47,938 nucleotides of DNA from Chloroflexota bacterium (GTDB lineage: Bacteria > Chloroflexota > Anaerolineae > Anaerolineales > Villigracilaceae). Shown piece after piece: positions 35,482 through 43,910 of this stretch. Made by a program: the position numbers and the translations under genes. The notes under the pieces are model-generated. The model did no database searches and was not told the origin of the DNA. It saw only the letters and a list, made by a program, of their open reading frames with translations. Location: positions 1 through 47,938 of the forward strand of contig JACRBJ010000041.1 in NCBI GenBank assembly GCA_016234555.1, given 5' to 3'. Positions within the stretch are counted from its first letter, which is position 1, and each line of letters opens with the position of its first letter.

Positions 35482-35764
35482 CATTCAGAAGTAGTAGGCG
35501 GCTGAACTGTTGATAGAGAAGGAAGTCGGTGGTCGAGTTTATCGAGACCCAGGCTGGAAACTTCCACAACAAAAAGTTGCCGAAGTCGTCTGAATTCACT
35601 GACGAAGAAAAGCCTCTGGCTGAGTAGACCGTTCACGGGATTGCCCGTTACAGCATGGACCGGTGATGGCCGGTCACAGAGTGCGCTGATGGGGAATCAG
35701 CGAATTGAGGTGGTACCGCGACACGCCTGTCGTCCTCATGTTGGACGAGGCGTGTTTTGTTTTT
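35482..35764 (+). promoter_or_regulatory. T-box leader controlling the hydrolase-valS operon
   Basis: A tRNA-sensing leader. Stem I begins near AGTAGTAGGCGGCT (pairs with AGTCGTC at 35584-35590) with AGAGAAGGAAGT inside. A linker GAGTAGACCG and a CGGG/CCCG hairpin with GTTACAG follow. The universal T-box TGGTACCGCG is at 35711-35720. The antiterminator stem TGAGG (35706-35710)/CCTCA (35734-35738) competes with the terminator. Uncharged tRNA would allow read-through. GUC, a valine codon, occurs in the 3' strand of Stem I (35585-35590), consistent with valS, but I cannot assign the specifier with certainty. Confidence 0.92.
35721..35764 (+). terminator. T-box terminator
   Basis: ACACGCC (35721-35727) plus TCGTCC pair with GGACGA plus GGCGTGT (ending 35755), followed by a T-rich run to 35764. 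It is mutually exclusive with the antiterminator. Confidence 0.9.
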
Positions 35765-35783
35765 GAAGAATGCTGGAGACAAA

Positions 35784-36716
35784 ATGGAATCAATGACATT
35801 TCGTGAGTTCTCTGATCAAATGATGCGTTTCTACACAAATGGCAAATACGCCAATGCCCTTCAGTTTGTGGAGCAGAATGCCGGCTGTTTCCCGGAACAG
35901 TCAGTGCTTACAACCTTTTGGAAGATGTGCCTGTTGAGTCTTTGCAATCGCCCGGACGATGTCATGTCTGTTTTTCGGCAAGGGCTGGATCAAGGGCTCT
36001 GGTGGGGAACCACGCAATTCCAGGATAGCGACCTGAATGCCGTCCGTGAGTTGCCGGAATTCAAACACCTGATGGAACTATCACAGGAGAAGTATGAAAA
36101 GGCGCGGGCGCATATTCAACGGGACCATGCCCTTCTTTTGCCTGAGCCACCGGTGTCCGGAAGGTATCCATTGATCATTACCTTGCATGGGCATAGTGGA
36201 AACAAGAGCTCGAATCTCAAAGATTGGGATGCCGCCCGTGTGAGAGGCTGGCTCGTGCTTTGTGTCCAATCCACCCAGCCGCTTTTTTCGGGTGCTTATA
36301 GCTGGGATGACCCCGTTGTAGGGCTGGCGGATTTACACTTTTATTACGAGCAGGTTTCGCAGCAATACCCGATCGATCCACAGCGCGTGGTCATTGCCGG
36401 GTTCTCACAGGGAAGCGGCATGGCAATCTATGCAGCCATCAAGGGGAACCTCCCGGTGCGCGGCTTCATTGGGATTGGTACCTGGTGGCCGGATACCAGC
36501 ATATTTGCTGATAAGCGAAAAGATTTGCGCGGTTATTTTGTCATTGGTGAAAAAGACCATGCCCTTGGCCAGACTCGCGCGATTCAGGATACATTAAGAA
36601 GGAGCGATGTCCAGATCGCCGAGGAACTTCATCCAGACCTTGGACACGCGTTTCCTGCTGACTTTGCACAATCATTTGATAAAGCTATCGACTTTATCTT
36701 CAAGGAGCCAGAATGA
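35784..36716 (+). CDS. Alpha/beta hydrolase (phospholipase/carboxylesterase-like) in the valS operon
   Basis: A 310-residue cytoplasmic protein. Residues about 1-105 are helical, possibly TPR-like. Residues about 120-308 are an alpha/beta hydrolase: oxyanion strand LIITLHGHSGNKS, nucleophile S208 in GFSQGSGMA, acid in GEKDHALG, and His in LGHAFP. This resembles esterase/lysophospholipase families. It lies between the T-box and valS and its stop overlaps the valS ATG, so it is produced under tRNA control. A role in removing mischarged aminoacyl esters is conceivable but unsupported; it may be a passenger. Start ATG with GGAG. Confidence 0.87.
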   Translation: MESMTFREFSDQMMRFYTNGKYANALQFVEQNAGCFPEQSVLTTFWKMCLLSLCNRPDDVMSVFRQGLDQGLWWGTTQFQDSDLNAVRELPEFKHLMELSQEKYEKARAHIQRDHALLLPEPPVSGRYPLIITLHGHSGNKSSNLKDWDAARVRGWLVLCVQSTQPLFSGAYSWDDPVVGLADLHFYYEQVSQQYPIDPQRVVIAGFSQGSGMAIYAAIKGNLPVRGFIGIGTWWPDTSIFADKRKDLRGYFVIGEKDHALGQTRAIQDTLRRSDVQIAEELHPDLGHAFPADFAQSFDKAIDFIFKEPE

Positions 36717-39418
36717 CCAAACAGGAATTACCCAAAGCGTACGATTTCAAATCCACCGAATCCCATATTTATGAAAAATGGGAGAAGGGCGGATACTTCA
36801 AGCCGCACAACGACCCGAACAAGCCCGACTTCGACCCGACAGTCAAGCCGTTCGTCATTTCCATCCCTCCGCCGAACGTGACCGGTGAACTGCACCTCGG
36901 TCATGCCATGTTTGTCAGCGTGGAGGATTTGATGATCCGCTATCACCGCATGAAAGGCTTTTCGACCCTTTGGGTTCCCGGCTCGGATCACGCGGGCATT
37001 GCCACACAATTAATGGTGGAGCGCGACCTGCTCAAGACCGAGGAAATCACCCGCGAGGAATTGGGACGCGAGAAATTCATCGAGCGCACCTGGGAATGGA
37101 AGCGCAAATACGGCGGCATGATCGCCAACCAGATTCGACGCCTCGGTGCATCCTGCGATTGGGACCGCGAACGCTTTACGCTTGACGAAGGCTTAAGCCG
37201 CGCCGTGCGTGAGGCATTTGTCCGCCTGTACGAAAAGGGACTCATCTATCGCGGACCCCGACTCATTAACTGTTCGCCGGGACTCAAGACCGCCGTCTCT
37301 GACCTCGAAGTGGAATACACCGAGGAACAGGCGACGCTGTATTACTTCAAATATATGATCGCGGGTTCGGATGAATTCATCCCTGTCGCTACCATCCGCC
37401 CCGAAACCATTTTGGGCGATACTGCCGTGGCGGTTCATCCCGACGATGAGCGCTACAAGAAGTTCATCGGACGCAAAGCCGTGGTGCCGATTCTTGGGCG
37501 CGAGATTCCTGTCATCGCCGACGATTATGTCAGCATGGAGTTTGGCACAGGTGCGCTCAAGATTACGCCCGGTCACGACCCGAACGACTATGCCATCGCC
37601 CAGCGTCACAACCTGCCGATCATCTCCATGCTCGACCGCGAGGCAAAGGTCAACGAAAACGGTGGCAAGTATCAGGGGCAGGATCGAATCGATGCGCGGA
37701 AGAATCTGTGGGCGGATATGAAAGCCGCGGGCCTGGTCATCAAGACCGAGCCGTACACCACCACCATCCCCCGCTCCCAGCGCGGCGGTGAGATTGTCGA
37801 GCCGATGATCTCGGAGCAGTGGTTCGTCAAAATCGAGTCGCTTGCCAAGGCTGGCTTGGACGCTGTCCGTGATGGTCGTATCAAGATCGTGCCGGAACGT
37901 TTCGAGAAAACTTATTTTAACTGGCTGGACAACATCAAGGACTGGTGCATCAGCCGTCAGTTGTGGTGGGGACACCGCATCCCGGTCTGGTATTGTCCCG
38001 ATGGTCACATGACCTGCACCCGCGAAGACCCTACCGAATGCTCCACCTGCGGTTCGAAGGATATTCATCAGGATGACGATGTGCTGGATACCTGGTTCTC
38101 GTCTGGTCTGTGGCCCTTCTCCACGCTGGGCTGGCCCGAGCAGACCCCCGACCTCAAATATTTCTACCCGACCTCGTACATGGAAACTGGCTACGACATT
38201 TTGTTCTTCTGGGTGGCGCGTATGATCATGAGCGGACTTGAATTCACCGGCGTGGCTCCCTTCCATACTGTGTATCTGCATGGCTTGGTGCGCGATGAGC
38301 ACGGACATAAAATGTCCAAGACCAAGGGCAACGTGATCGACCCACTGATCGTCATGAACGAACTCGGCACCGACGCGCTGCGCTTCACTCTGCTGGTGGG
38401 TTCCACGCCCGGCAATGACACCAGCATTGGTGTCAAGAAAGTGGAAGCCAACCGCAACTTCGCCAACAAGATTTGGAATGCGGGAAGGTTCGTGATTTCG
38501 GCAATAGGTACATTGGAAAATGGTAAATTGGGGATTGGCGACAAATCCACCAATTTACCAAGTTACACGTTGGCCGATTCCTGGATCTGGGCGAAACTCC
38601 AAACCCTCATCCGCAACGTGGAACGGCAGTTCCAAAACTTCCAGTACGGACAGGCTGGTCAGGAAATCTACGAATTCCTCTGGTCTGACTTTGCGGACTG
38701 GTATGTGGAAATTGCCAAGGAGCAAATGAAGAATGAAGAACGCAGAATGCGGACTGTGGAAACTCTGGCGCGTGTGTTTGACATTGCCTTGCGCCTGCTG
38801 CATCCCTTCACGCCCTTTATCACCGAAGAGGTTTGGGGACACCTGCGGAATGCACTGCTTGACTCACCGCTCTCACATCTCGCCTCAGACTGGCCCGAGA
38901 TGCTGATCGTCGCCCGCTTCCCCGAACCGCGCGAACCCGAAGGCTGGGAGGAGGGCAAGATTGCAGAATTTACCATATTGCAGGAGTCGATACGTGCTAT
39001 CCGTAATCTAAGGGCAGAGAAAAGTATTAAGCCGTCTAACAAGATTGGTGCAACATTTGTGACACAAGAGTATGTTAATCTGTACAAAGAATATTTGCCA
39101 ATAATTTCAACGTTATCTAGTACAGACTTGAATCAGACTTTTGTTGAAATGGAGTACAAGGTTTCAAAAGCCGTAGCCTCTTTGGTGGTAGGTTCAACAG
39201 AAATATATTTAGATCTCTCAAATGTTGAGAATGCTAAAGAGGACAAATCTCGCCTCGAAAAGGAATTGAAGGAAGCGCAGTCCCATATCGAGCGATTGGA
39301 AAAACTCCTCTCCAGCGACTTCGCCAACAAAGCTCCTGCCGCACTGGTTGCAAAGGAACGCGAGAAGTTGGAAGGATATAAGGATACGGCTGAGAAGATC
39401 AAGGCACAGTTGAAATAA
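36713..39418 (+). CDS. valS: Valyl-tRNA synthetase
   Basis: A 901-residue class I synthetase that charges tRNA-Val and edits threonine. The HIGH motif is in NVTGELHLGHAMF, the editing (CP1) domain includes TIRPETILGDTAVAVHP, and the KMSKS motif reads KMSKTKGNV. The C-terminal coiled coil is present (from about residue 840, RLEKELKEAQSHIERLEKLL). Three oddities: an intragenic palindrome at 38521-38560 that adds a Gly/Asn/Lys-rich insert, a GAATGAAGAA word repeat near 38727-38755, and an AT-rich patch at about 38965-39245 with codon use unlike the rest. The frame stays open throughout. Controlled by the T-box leader. Confidence 0.98.
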   Translation: MTKQELPKAYDFKSTESHIYEKWEKGGYFKPHNDPNKPDFDPTVKPFVISIPPPNVTGELHLGHAMFVSVEDLMIRYHRMKGFSTLWVPGSDHAGIATQLMVERDLLKTEEITREELGREKFIERTWEWKRKYGGMIANQIRRLGASCDWDRERFTLDEGLSRAVREAFVRLYEKGLIYRGPRLINCSPGLKTAVSDLEVEYTEEQATLYYFKYMIAGSDEFIPVATIRPETILGDTAVAVHPDDERYKKFIGRKAVVPILGREIPVIADDYVSMEFGTGALKITPGHDPNDYAIAQRHNLPIISMLDREAKVNENGGKYQGQDRIDARKNLWADMKAAGLVIKTEPYTTTIPRSQRGGEIVEPMISEQWFVKIESLAKAGLDAVRDGRIKIVPERFEKTYFNWLDNIKDWCISRQLWWGHRIPVWYCPDGHMTCTREDPTECSTCGSKDIHQDDDVLDTWFSSGLWPFSTLGWPEQTPDLKYFYPTSYMETGYDILFFWVARMIMSGLEFTGVAPFHTVYLHGLVRDEHGHKMSKTKGNVIDPLIVMNELGTDALRFTLLVGSTPGNDTSIGVKKVEANRNFANKIWNAGRFVISAIGTLENGKLGIGDKSTNLPSYTLADSWIWAKLQTLIRNVERQFQNFQYGQAGQEIYEFLWSDFADWYVEIAKEQMKNEERRMRTVETLARVFDIALRLLHPFTPFITEEVWGHLRNALLDSPLSHLASDWPEMLIVARFPEPREPEGWEEGKIAEFTILQESIRAIRNLRAEKSIKPSNKIGATFVTQEYVNLYKEYLPIISTLSSTDLNQTFVEMEYKVSKAVASLVVGSTEIYLDLSNVENAKEDKSRLEKELKEAQSHIERLEKLLSSDFANKAPAALVAKEREKLEGYKDTAEKIKAQLK
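38521..38560. repeat. Palindromic element inside valS
   Basis: TGGTAAATTGG (38521-38531) and CCAATTTACCA (38550-38560) are perfect complements, with an inner GGATT/AATCC stem. The hairpin is nearly perfect over 16 bp. It is translated in frame as a low-complexity insert (NGKLGIGDKSTNLPS) between the catalytic core and the anticodon-binding domain. Confidence 0.75.
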
Positions 39419-39421
39419 ATT

Positions 39422-39452
39422 GATAAGGGCGGAGCAATGCTCCGCCCTTATC
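39422..39452. terminator. Perfect palindrome after valS
   Basis: The arms 39422-39436 and 39438-39452 are exact reverse complements around one A (GATAAGGGCGGAGCA). No long T-run follows. It starts 3 bp after the valS stop codon and shares the AGGGCG word with other elements in this window. Confidence 0.75.
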
Positions 39453-39509
39453 AACAAAGATATCCGAGGTTTCCGGAACTCAGAGACCTGGTCTTACATC
39501 ATTTTCCCG

Positions 39510-39544
39510 GTGACAAATTTTCCGAAACCGGTGACATTTGTCAC
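39510..39544 (+). promoter_or_regulatory. Candidate operator upstream of the ferredoxin gene
   Basis: The palindrome GTGACA-TT-TGTCAC at 39531-39544 has a second CCGGTGACA copy whose GTGACA starts at 39510, exactly 21 bp (two helical turns) earlier. Such spacing suggests cooperative binding of a dimeric regulator. I cannot name the regulator, and no clear promoter overlaps it. Confidence 0.5.
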
Positions 39545-39638
39545 TAAACCTGACCACATCCATCTAGTATCTTTAACCCGCAGTATGTTAGAATCTGCAT
39601 TGCAAATATCAAGAAAATAATCAAGGAGAACATATACC

Positions 39639-39824
39639 ATGGCTATGAAAATCAATGAAGACTGCATTGCCTGTGGCGCCTGCCTTCCCGAGTGCCCCAC
39701 CAACTCCATCACCGACGGCGACATCTATGTGATCGACGCCGCAACTTGTGTGGAATGCATTGGACACTTCGATGCCCCCAAGTGCGTCGAAGTCTGCCCT
39801 GTGGACTGCATCGTCAAGGCATAA
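39639..39824 (+). CDS. 2[4Fe-4S] ferredoxin
   Basis: A 61-residue low-potential electron carrier with two cluster motifs: CIACGACLPEC followed by P, and CVECIGHFDAPKCVEVC followed by P. The second motif has an eight-residue gap between its second and third cysteines, as in the YfhL/FdxN-like group. It is complete and soluble, with AAGGAG before ATG. It is monocistronic, and the redox partner is unknown. Confidence 0.97.
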   Translation: MAMKINEDCIACGACLPECPTNSITDGDIYVIDAATCVECIGHFDAPKCVEVCPVDCIVKA

Positions 39825-39847
39825 GCACACCCCACACAATCGAATAA

Positions 39848-40022
39848 ACCTTCGGGGCAGGGTGACATTTGCGCCGCGCGCATTTGAATTCCCGATCGGT
39901 GGTAAAGCCCACGAGCCTCTTTGGGCAGTGACAATTTCCCCTTTGGGAAATGGGTACCGCAAAAAGCGGGCATGATTCGGTGTAATTCCGAAGCCGACAG
40001 TATAGTCTGGATAGTAGAAGGT
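39848..40022 (+). promoter_or_regulatory. FMN riboswitch (RFN element)
   Basis: P1 is ACCTTC (39848-39853) with GAAGGT (40017-40022). Conserved core words are visible in order: GGGGCAGGGTGA, AATTCCCGATCGGTGGT, GCCCACGAGCC, TTCGGTGTAATTCCGAAGCC with GACAGT, and AGTCTGGAT. FMN binding should favour termination downstream and shut off the ABC importer genes. Confidence 0.95.
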
Positions 40023-40061
40023 AATCACGTCAGGACCGTCCGGTCCCTGCGCGGATTCATG

Positions 40062-40096
40062 TCCCGGAAACAGCCTCTGTTTTCGGGATTTTGTTA
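40062..40096 (+). terminator. First terminator after the FMN riboswitch
   Basis: TCCCGGAAACAG (40062-40073) pairs with CTGTTTTCGGGA (40077-40088), followed by TTTTGTT. It is probably the riboswitch expression platform. Confidence 0.85.
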
Positions 40097-40137
40097 AGAT
40101 GAATCATCCGCCTTGGATTCCGCCTGCGCCTGATCCC

Positions 40138-40177
40138 ACGCCCCGCAGTTGATTCTTGCGAGGCGTTTTTTATTTTG
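40138..40177 (+). terminator. Second terminator before the importer genes
   Basis: ACGCCCCGCA (40138-40147) pairs with TGCGAGGCGT (40157-40166) with one 2-nt mismatch, followed by TTTTTATTTT. Confidence 0.85.
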
Positions 40178-40206
40178 TAAAGGCGGCGCCGCATACGCGC
40201 CGTTTT

Positions 40207-40225
40207 GGGCGAGGAGACCTCGCCC
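40207..40225. repeat. GGGCGAGG/CCTCGCCC hairpin before the permease gene
   Basis: Arms 40207-40214 and 40218-40225 around AGA, followed by CTAC. It resembles half of the GTAGGG-ended palindromes and lies 14 bp before the permease start, where a ribosome site would be expected. Confidence 0.65.
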
Positions 40226-40238
40226 CTACGAAACCATT

Positions 40239-41000
40239 ATGAAAAAATCAATCTCCCGCTGGCTTGGAATTTTCTCCGTCATCCTCGGCATCTTTGCCTG
40301 GGAATTCTTCGCGCGCGCGAGCGGACTGCCGCGCTTCATTCTGCCGTCCCCGATGGACGTGTGGAAACGATTGATCGAGTCTCTTGCTGACGGAAGTCTG
40401 TTGTACCATACCGGCGTCACCCTGCTGGAGGTTTTGCTCGGTTTGCTGGTCGGTGTAACGCTTGCCACTGTGCTTGGGTATGGCATTGCAAAATCGCGGT
40501 CACTGGAGAAAATCCTCGAACCGTACCTGGTGGCAAGCCAGGCAATTCCCATCATTGCCATTGCGCCCCTGCTGGTCATCTGGCTGGGACATGGGATCGT
40601 TTCCAAGGTCGTCATCTGCGCGTTGATCGTCTTCTTCCCGGTGCTGGTGAATACCGTCCTCGGCATCCGCGCCGTCCCGCCCGCATTGTACGACATGATG
40701 AACTCCCTGCGCGCCTCGCGCCGTCAGGTGATGTTCAAACTCGAAGTGCCGGCGTCCCTGCCCGTGCTTTTGGGCGGATTGCGCATCGGCGCGACGCTCT
40801 CGGTCATCGGCGCCATCGTCGGGGAATTGGTGGATGCGAAGGCGGGTCTCGGCTTCCTGCTGAAGGTCGGAGACTTTCAGTTCGACACTTCCATGGTCTT
40901 TGTGGCGGTCATCATGCTGGTCGTTCTGGCGTTGTCGTTGTATGGCTTCGTCACCCTGCTGGAGAAAAGGTTTTTGAAATGGCAACAAACTACGTCCTGA
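40239..41000 (+). CDS. ribX: ABC importer permease, RibX-like (riboflavin/precursor uptake)
   Basis: A 253-residue BPD-type permease with six helices and the EAA loop (AVPPALYDMMNSLRASRRQ, then ATLSVIGAIVGEL), close to the SsuC/ThiX/TauC group. The FMN riboswitch upstream identifies the cargo as riboflavin or a related flavin, as in the RibXY systems of Chloroflexi. ATG at 40239 is the first start at the membrane domain, and the ribosome site is poor. It is followed by the binding protein and, after a repeat, the ATPase. Specificity rests on the riboswitch and the family, not on residues. Confidence 0.88.
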   Translation: MKKSISRWLGIFSVILGIFAWEFFARASGLPRFILPSPMDVWKRLIESLADGSLLYHTGVTLLEVLLGLLVGVTLATVLGYGIAKSRSLEKILEPYLVASQAIPIIAIAPLLVIWLGHGIVSKVVICALIVFFPVLVNTVLGIRAVPPALYDMMNSLRASRRQVMFKLEVPASLPVLLGGLRIGATLSVIGAIVGELVDAKAGLGFLLKVGDFQFDTSMVFVAVIMLVVLALSLYGFVTLLEKRFLKWQQTTS

Positions 41001-41043
41001 GCGTTCGATTGCGCCCGGCGTGAAAATCAAAAGGAGAAATTCA

Positions 41044-42042
41044 ATGTTGAAAAAAATCATCTTACTCATGCTTGGGCTGGCTCTCAGCCTCTCGGCTTGT
41101 GGCAACTCACAGCCGAGTCCCGAGCCTGCCGCTGAATCTCAAACCGAGGCGTTGACCAAAATCCGCCTGCCGCTGGGCTACATCGCCAACATCCAGTTCG
41201 CGCCGCTGTACGCCGCCGTCGAGAAAGGCTTTTTCAAAGAGGCGGGGATGGAGGTCGAATTCGATTACTCGTTCGAGACTGACGGTGTGAAACTGGTCGG
41301 CGCGGGCGAACTGCCTTTTGCGGTGGTTTCCGGTGAACAGGTCTTGCTGGCGCGCGCACAGGGCATCCCTGTGACCTACGTCGCCGCGTGGTATCAGCAA
41401 TACCCGATTTCGGTGGTCTCGAAGAGTGAGCTTGGAATTTCAAAACCCGAGGATTTGAAAGGCAAACGCATCGGCTTGCCCGGTTTGTTCGGCGCGAACT
41501 ACATCGGCTTGCAAGCCCTGTTGTTTTCCGCCGGGCTGACTCAATCGGATGTGAGTTTGGAGGAGGTCGGTTTCAACCAGGTGGAGTTATTCGCCGCCGG
41601 CAAGCAGGAGATTGTGGTTGGCTATGCCGCCAATGAGCCGATCCAGTTGAAGACGCAGGGCTTTGACGTGACCGAACTGCGTGTGGCGGATTATGTCCAG
41701 CTTGCGTCGAACGGCATCCTTGCCAGTGAAAAGGTCATCGCCGAAGACCCCGAACTGGTGAAGGCATTTGTCGGCGCCTTCGTGAAGGGGATTCAATACA
41801 CCATCGAGCATCCCGATGAGGTGTATGACCTGAGCGCGAACCACATTCCGAATTTTGCAGACCTCGATAAGACTGTGCAGAAGCAGATCCTTGCCACCTC
41901 GATGGAAATGTGGAAAGCCGACCGTCTCGGCTATTCCGACCCGCAGGCATGGGAAAACATGCAAAACGTTCTGCTGGAAATGGGCTTGATCTCTGAAAAG
42001 CTGGATTTGAGCAAAGCCTTCACCAACGAGTTCATACCATAA
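41044..42042 (+). CDS. ribY: ABC importer substrate-binding lipoprotein, RibY-like
   Basis: A 332-residue periplasmic-type binding protein (NMT1/ThiY-like, SsuA fold). Signal with lipobox ending at C19 (LSAC); KIRLPLGYIANIQFAPLYAA begins the mature fold; FFKEAGMEVEF and LKGKRIGLPG are typical. It would capture riboflavin and deliver it to RibX. The start at 41044 has AGGAG 6 nt upstream; an upstream in-frame extension would spoil the signal peptide. Confidence 0.88.
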   Translation: MLKKIILLMLGLALSLSACGNSQPSPEPAAESQTEALTKIRLPLGYIANIQFAPLYAAVEKGFFKEAGMEVEFDYSFETDGVKLVGAGELPFAVVSGEQVLLARAQGIPVTYVAAWYQQYPISVVSKSELGISKPEDLKGKRIGLPGLFGANYIGLQALLFSAGLTQSDVSLEEVGFNQVELFAAGKQEIVVGYAANEPIQLKTQGFDVTELRVADYVQLASNGILASEKVIAEDPELVKAFVGAFVKGIQYTIEHPDEVYDLSANHIPNFADLDKTVQKQILATSMEMWKADRLGYSDPQAWENMQNVLLEMGLISEKLDLSKAFTNEFIP

Positions 42043-42049
42043 TTCGCAG

Positions 42050-42101
42050 GGGCGACCCGCCGTATTTTATAAAGCTTCCAAAACATTCTGACGGGTCGCC
42101 C
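42050..42101. repeat. Inverted repeat between ribY and the ATPase gene
   Basis: GGGCGACCCG (42050-42059) and CGGGTCGCCC (42092-42101) are perfect complements with a 32-nt AT-rich loop. It lies inside an operon, so if it terminates at all it would reduce ATPase expression. Confidence 0.7.
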
Positions 42102-42112
42102 TTACATCACTT

Positions 42113-42862
42113 ATGAAAAATATATCCCCCATCCTCACCGTCAAAAATCTCTCCGTTGTCTTTCCCGACAACAATGGAGGACTTTGCGCGCTCGACGATA
42201 TTTCGTTTGAAGTCTGCCCCCGCGATTTCATCTGCTTCCTCGGACCATCGGGTTCGGGCAAGACCACCCTGCTGCGAAGCATTGCCGGGCTGTTGAAGCC
42301 GTCGTCGGGGCGGGTGGACTTTCTCGACGGTCACCAGCCCGGGATCGGCATGGTCTTCCAGCAGGCAAATCTCATGCCGTGGCGCACGGTGATGGACAAC
42401 ATCAAACTGCCGCTCGAACTGGAAGGCATGGACGAATCCGCGGCGCGGATCAAGGCGCAGGAGATGATCGAACTGGTGGGGCTGGGTGGATTTGAAGAGT
42501 CGTGGCCCCGTGAATTATCTGGTGGAATGGCGCAGCGGGTGGGGATTGCCCGCGCCCTTGTCCACGACCCCGACCTGCTCCTGCTCGATGAGCCTTTTGC
42601 CTCGCTCGATGCGATCACCCGCGAACGCATGTGGGACGAGCTATCCTACATCTGGCAGGTTAAGAAAAAGACGGTCATCATGGTGACGCACTCAATCAAT
42701 GAGTCGCTATTTTTGGCGGATCGCGTCTTTGTGCTGACCCAGCGTCCCGGCAGGATCAAGCAGGAAGTGAAGGTGAACCTGCCCCGACCGCGCAACGATG
42801 ACATCCGCTATACCCCGCGTTTTGGCAAACTGGCTCACAAACTGCGGGAAACAATCGAGTGA
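42113..42862 (+). CDS. ABC importer ATPase of the RibXY-type system
   Basis: A 249-residue ATPase of the SsuB/TauB/ThiZ group. Walker A GPSGSGKTT, Q-loop (MVFQQANLMPW), signature LSGGMAQRVGIARAL, Walker B LLLLDEPFASLD and the H-loop (VTHSINESLFLAD) are all present. It powers the RibX/RibY importer. The gap of 70 nt after ribY contains an inverted repeat, and no clear ribosome site precedes the ATG. All functional motifs are intact. Confidence 0.93.
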   Translation: MKNISPILTVKNLSVVFPDNNGGLCALDDISFEVCPRDFICFLGPSGSGKTTLLRSIAGLLKPSSGRVDFLDGHQPGIGMVFQQANLMPWRTVMDNIKLPLELEGMDESAARIKAQEMIELVGLGGFEESWPRELSGGMAQRVGIARALVHDPDLLLLDEPFASLDAITRERMWDELSYIWQVKKKTVIMVTHSINESLFLADRVFVLTQRPGRIKQEVKVNLPRPRNDDIRYTPRFGKLAHKLRETIE

Positions 42863-42929
42863 GGGGAACATTTCATTTTCTTCTTCGTCTGATTTACAAC
42901 GCCGAATAAAAAACCAAAAGGAGAAGAAG

Positions 42930-43910
42930 ATGAAAACAAGATTCAAAATCACTGCCTTGATTGCCTTGCTGGGGTTGACCCTCCTCAGCGCCTGTGGAGC
43001 GGCTGCAACGGAAGCCCCTGCGGCAGAAGCTCCCGCCGCCGTCGAATCCTTTGCCATGGAACAGCCCGCAGCGCAGGCTCCCGCTCCCGCCGAAGCGGAA
43101 GCTGCGAAAGATGCCCAGGGTGGAGGTCCCGCTGAGGGGTCGGGCGCGGGCGTCCTCCCCAATATGGATTCCACAAACGCCGATTTCGCCGTCTCGCACA
43201 TGATCATCAAGGACGGGCAGATCAAATTGCAGGTGGAGGATACCGACGTCGCCATCGACCGCGCCACGCAGGTTATCGGGGATTTGGGTGGATACATCAT
43301 CAGCTCGCGGGTTTGGTACCAGCCGCATTATGACGGCGAGAACTACAAGTACGCCACCATCACCATTGGTATACCCGTCGCCCAATTCGAGCGCGCCCTC
43401 AGCCGCCTGCGCGGACTGGCTGTGAAAGTCCTCGACGAAACCGCCTCTGGTGAGGATGTCACCAACCAGTTCGTCGACCTGCAATCCCAGGTGACCAACC
43501 TCGAAGCCACCCGCGACCGCATCAAATCCTTCCTCGACGACGCCAAGACCGTGGACGAAGCCCTGCGCATCAACCAGGAACTCGCCAGCGTGGAAGCGCA
43601 GATCGAACAGATCAAAGGACAGATGAATTACTTGCAGGACCGCTCCGCCTATTCGACCATCACCGTCAACTTCGAGCCTGTCCTGCCTGAGATCGTCGAG
43701 ACGCCCACCCCCACACCGACGCCCAATGTCTGGCAGCCGGGCGAGACGTACAAGGATGCCAAAGAAGCCGTCACCTCCGCTTATCAGGGCATCATTAACT
43801 TCCTGATCTGGGTTGTCATCTTCCTGGTCCCCATCTTTGCCCCGCCCGTACTGATCGTCTGGGCTTTGATCAAGTTCTTCACCCGCAAGTGGAGGAAGCC
43901 AGGGCAGTAG
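42930..43910 (+). CDS. DUF4349-domain lipoprotein
   Basis: A 326-residue lipoprotein: lipobox ending at C22 (LLSAC), an Ala/Pro/Glu-rich spacer (about 23-75), then DUF4349 (about 90-310) with VEDTDVAIDRATQVIGDLGGYI, LDETASGEDVTNQFVDLQ, a coiled coil (residues about 180-225) and YSTITVNFEPV. A C-terminal transmembrane helix follows (about 290-318). The family is exported, and its function is poorly defined. AAGGAG precedes the ATG. Its TAG stop lies at the beginning of a word repeat. Confidence 0.9.
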   Translation: MKTRFKITALIALLGLTLLSACGAAATEAPAAEAPAAVESFAMEQPAAQAPAPAEAEAAKDAQGGGPAEGSGAGVLPNMDSTNADFAVSHMIIKDGQIKLQVEDTDVAIDRATQVIGDLGGYIISSRVWYQPHYDGENYKYATITIGIPVAQFERALSRLRGLAVKVLDETASGEDVTNQFVDLQSQVTNLEATRDRIKSFLDDAKTVDEALRINQELASVEAQIEQIKGQMNYLQDRSAYSTITVNFEPVLPEIVETPTPTPTPNVWQPGETYKDAKEAVTSAYQGIINFLIWVVIFLVPIFAPPVLIVWALIKFFTRKWRKPGQ

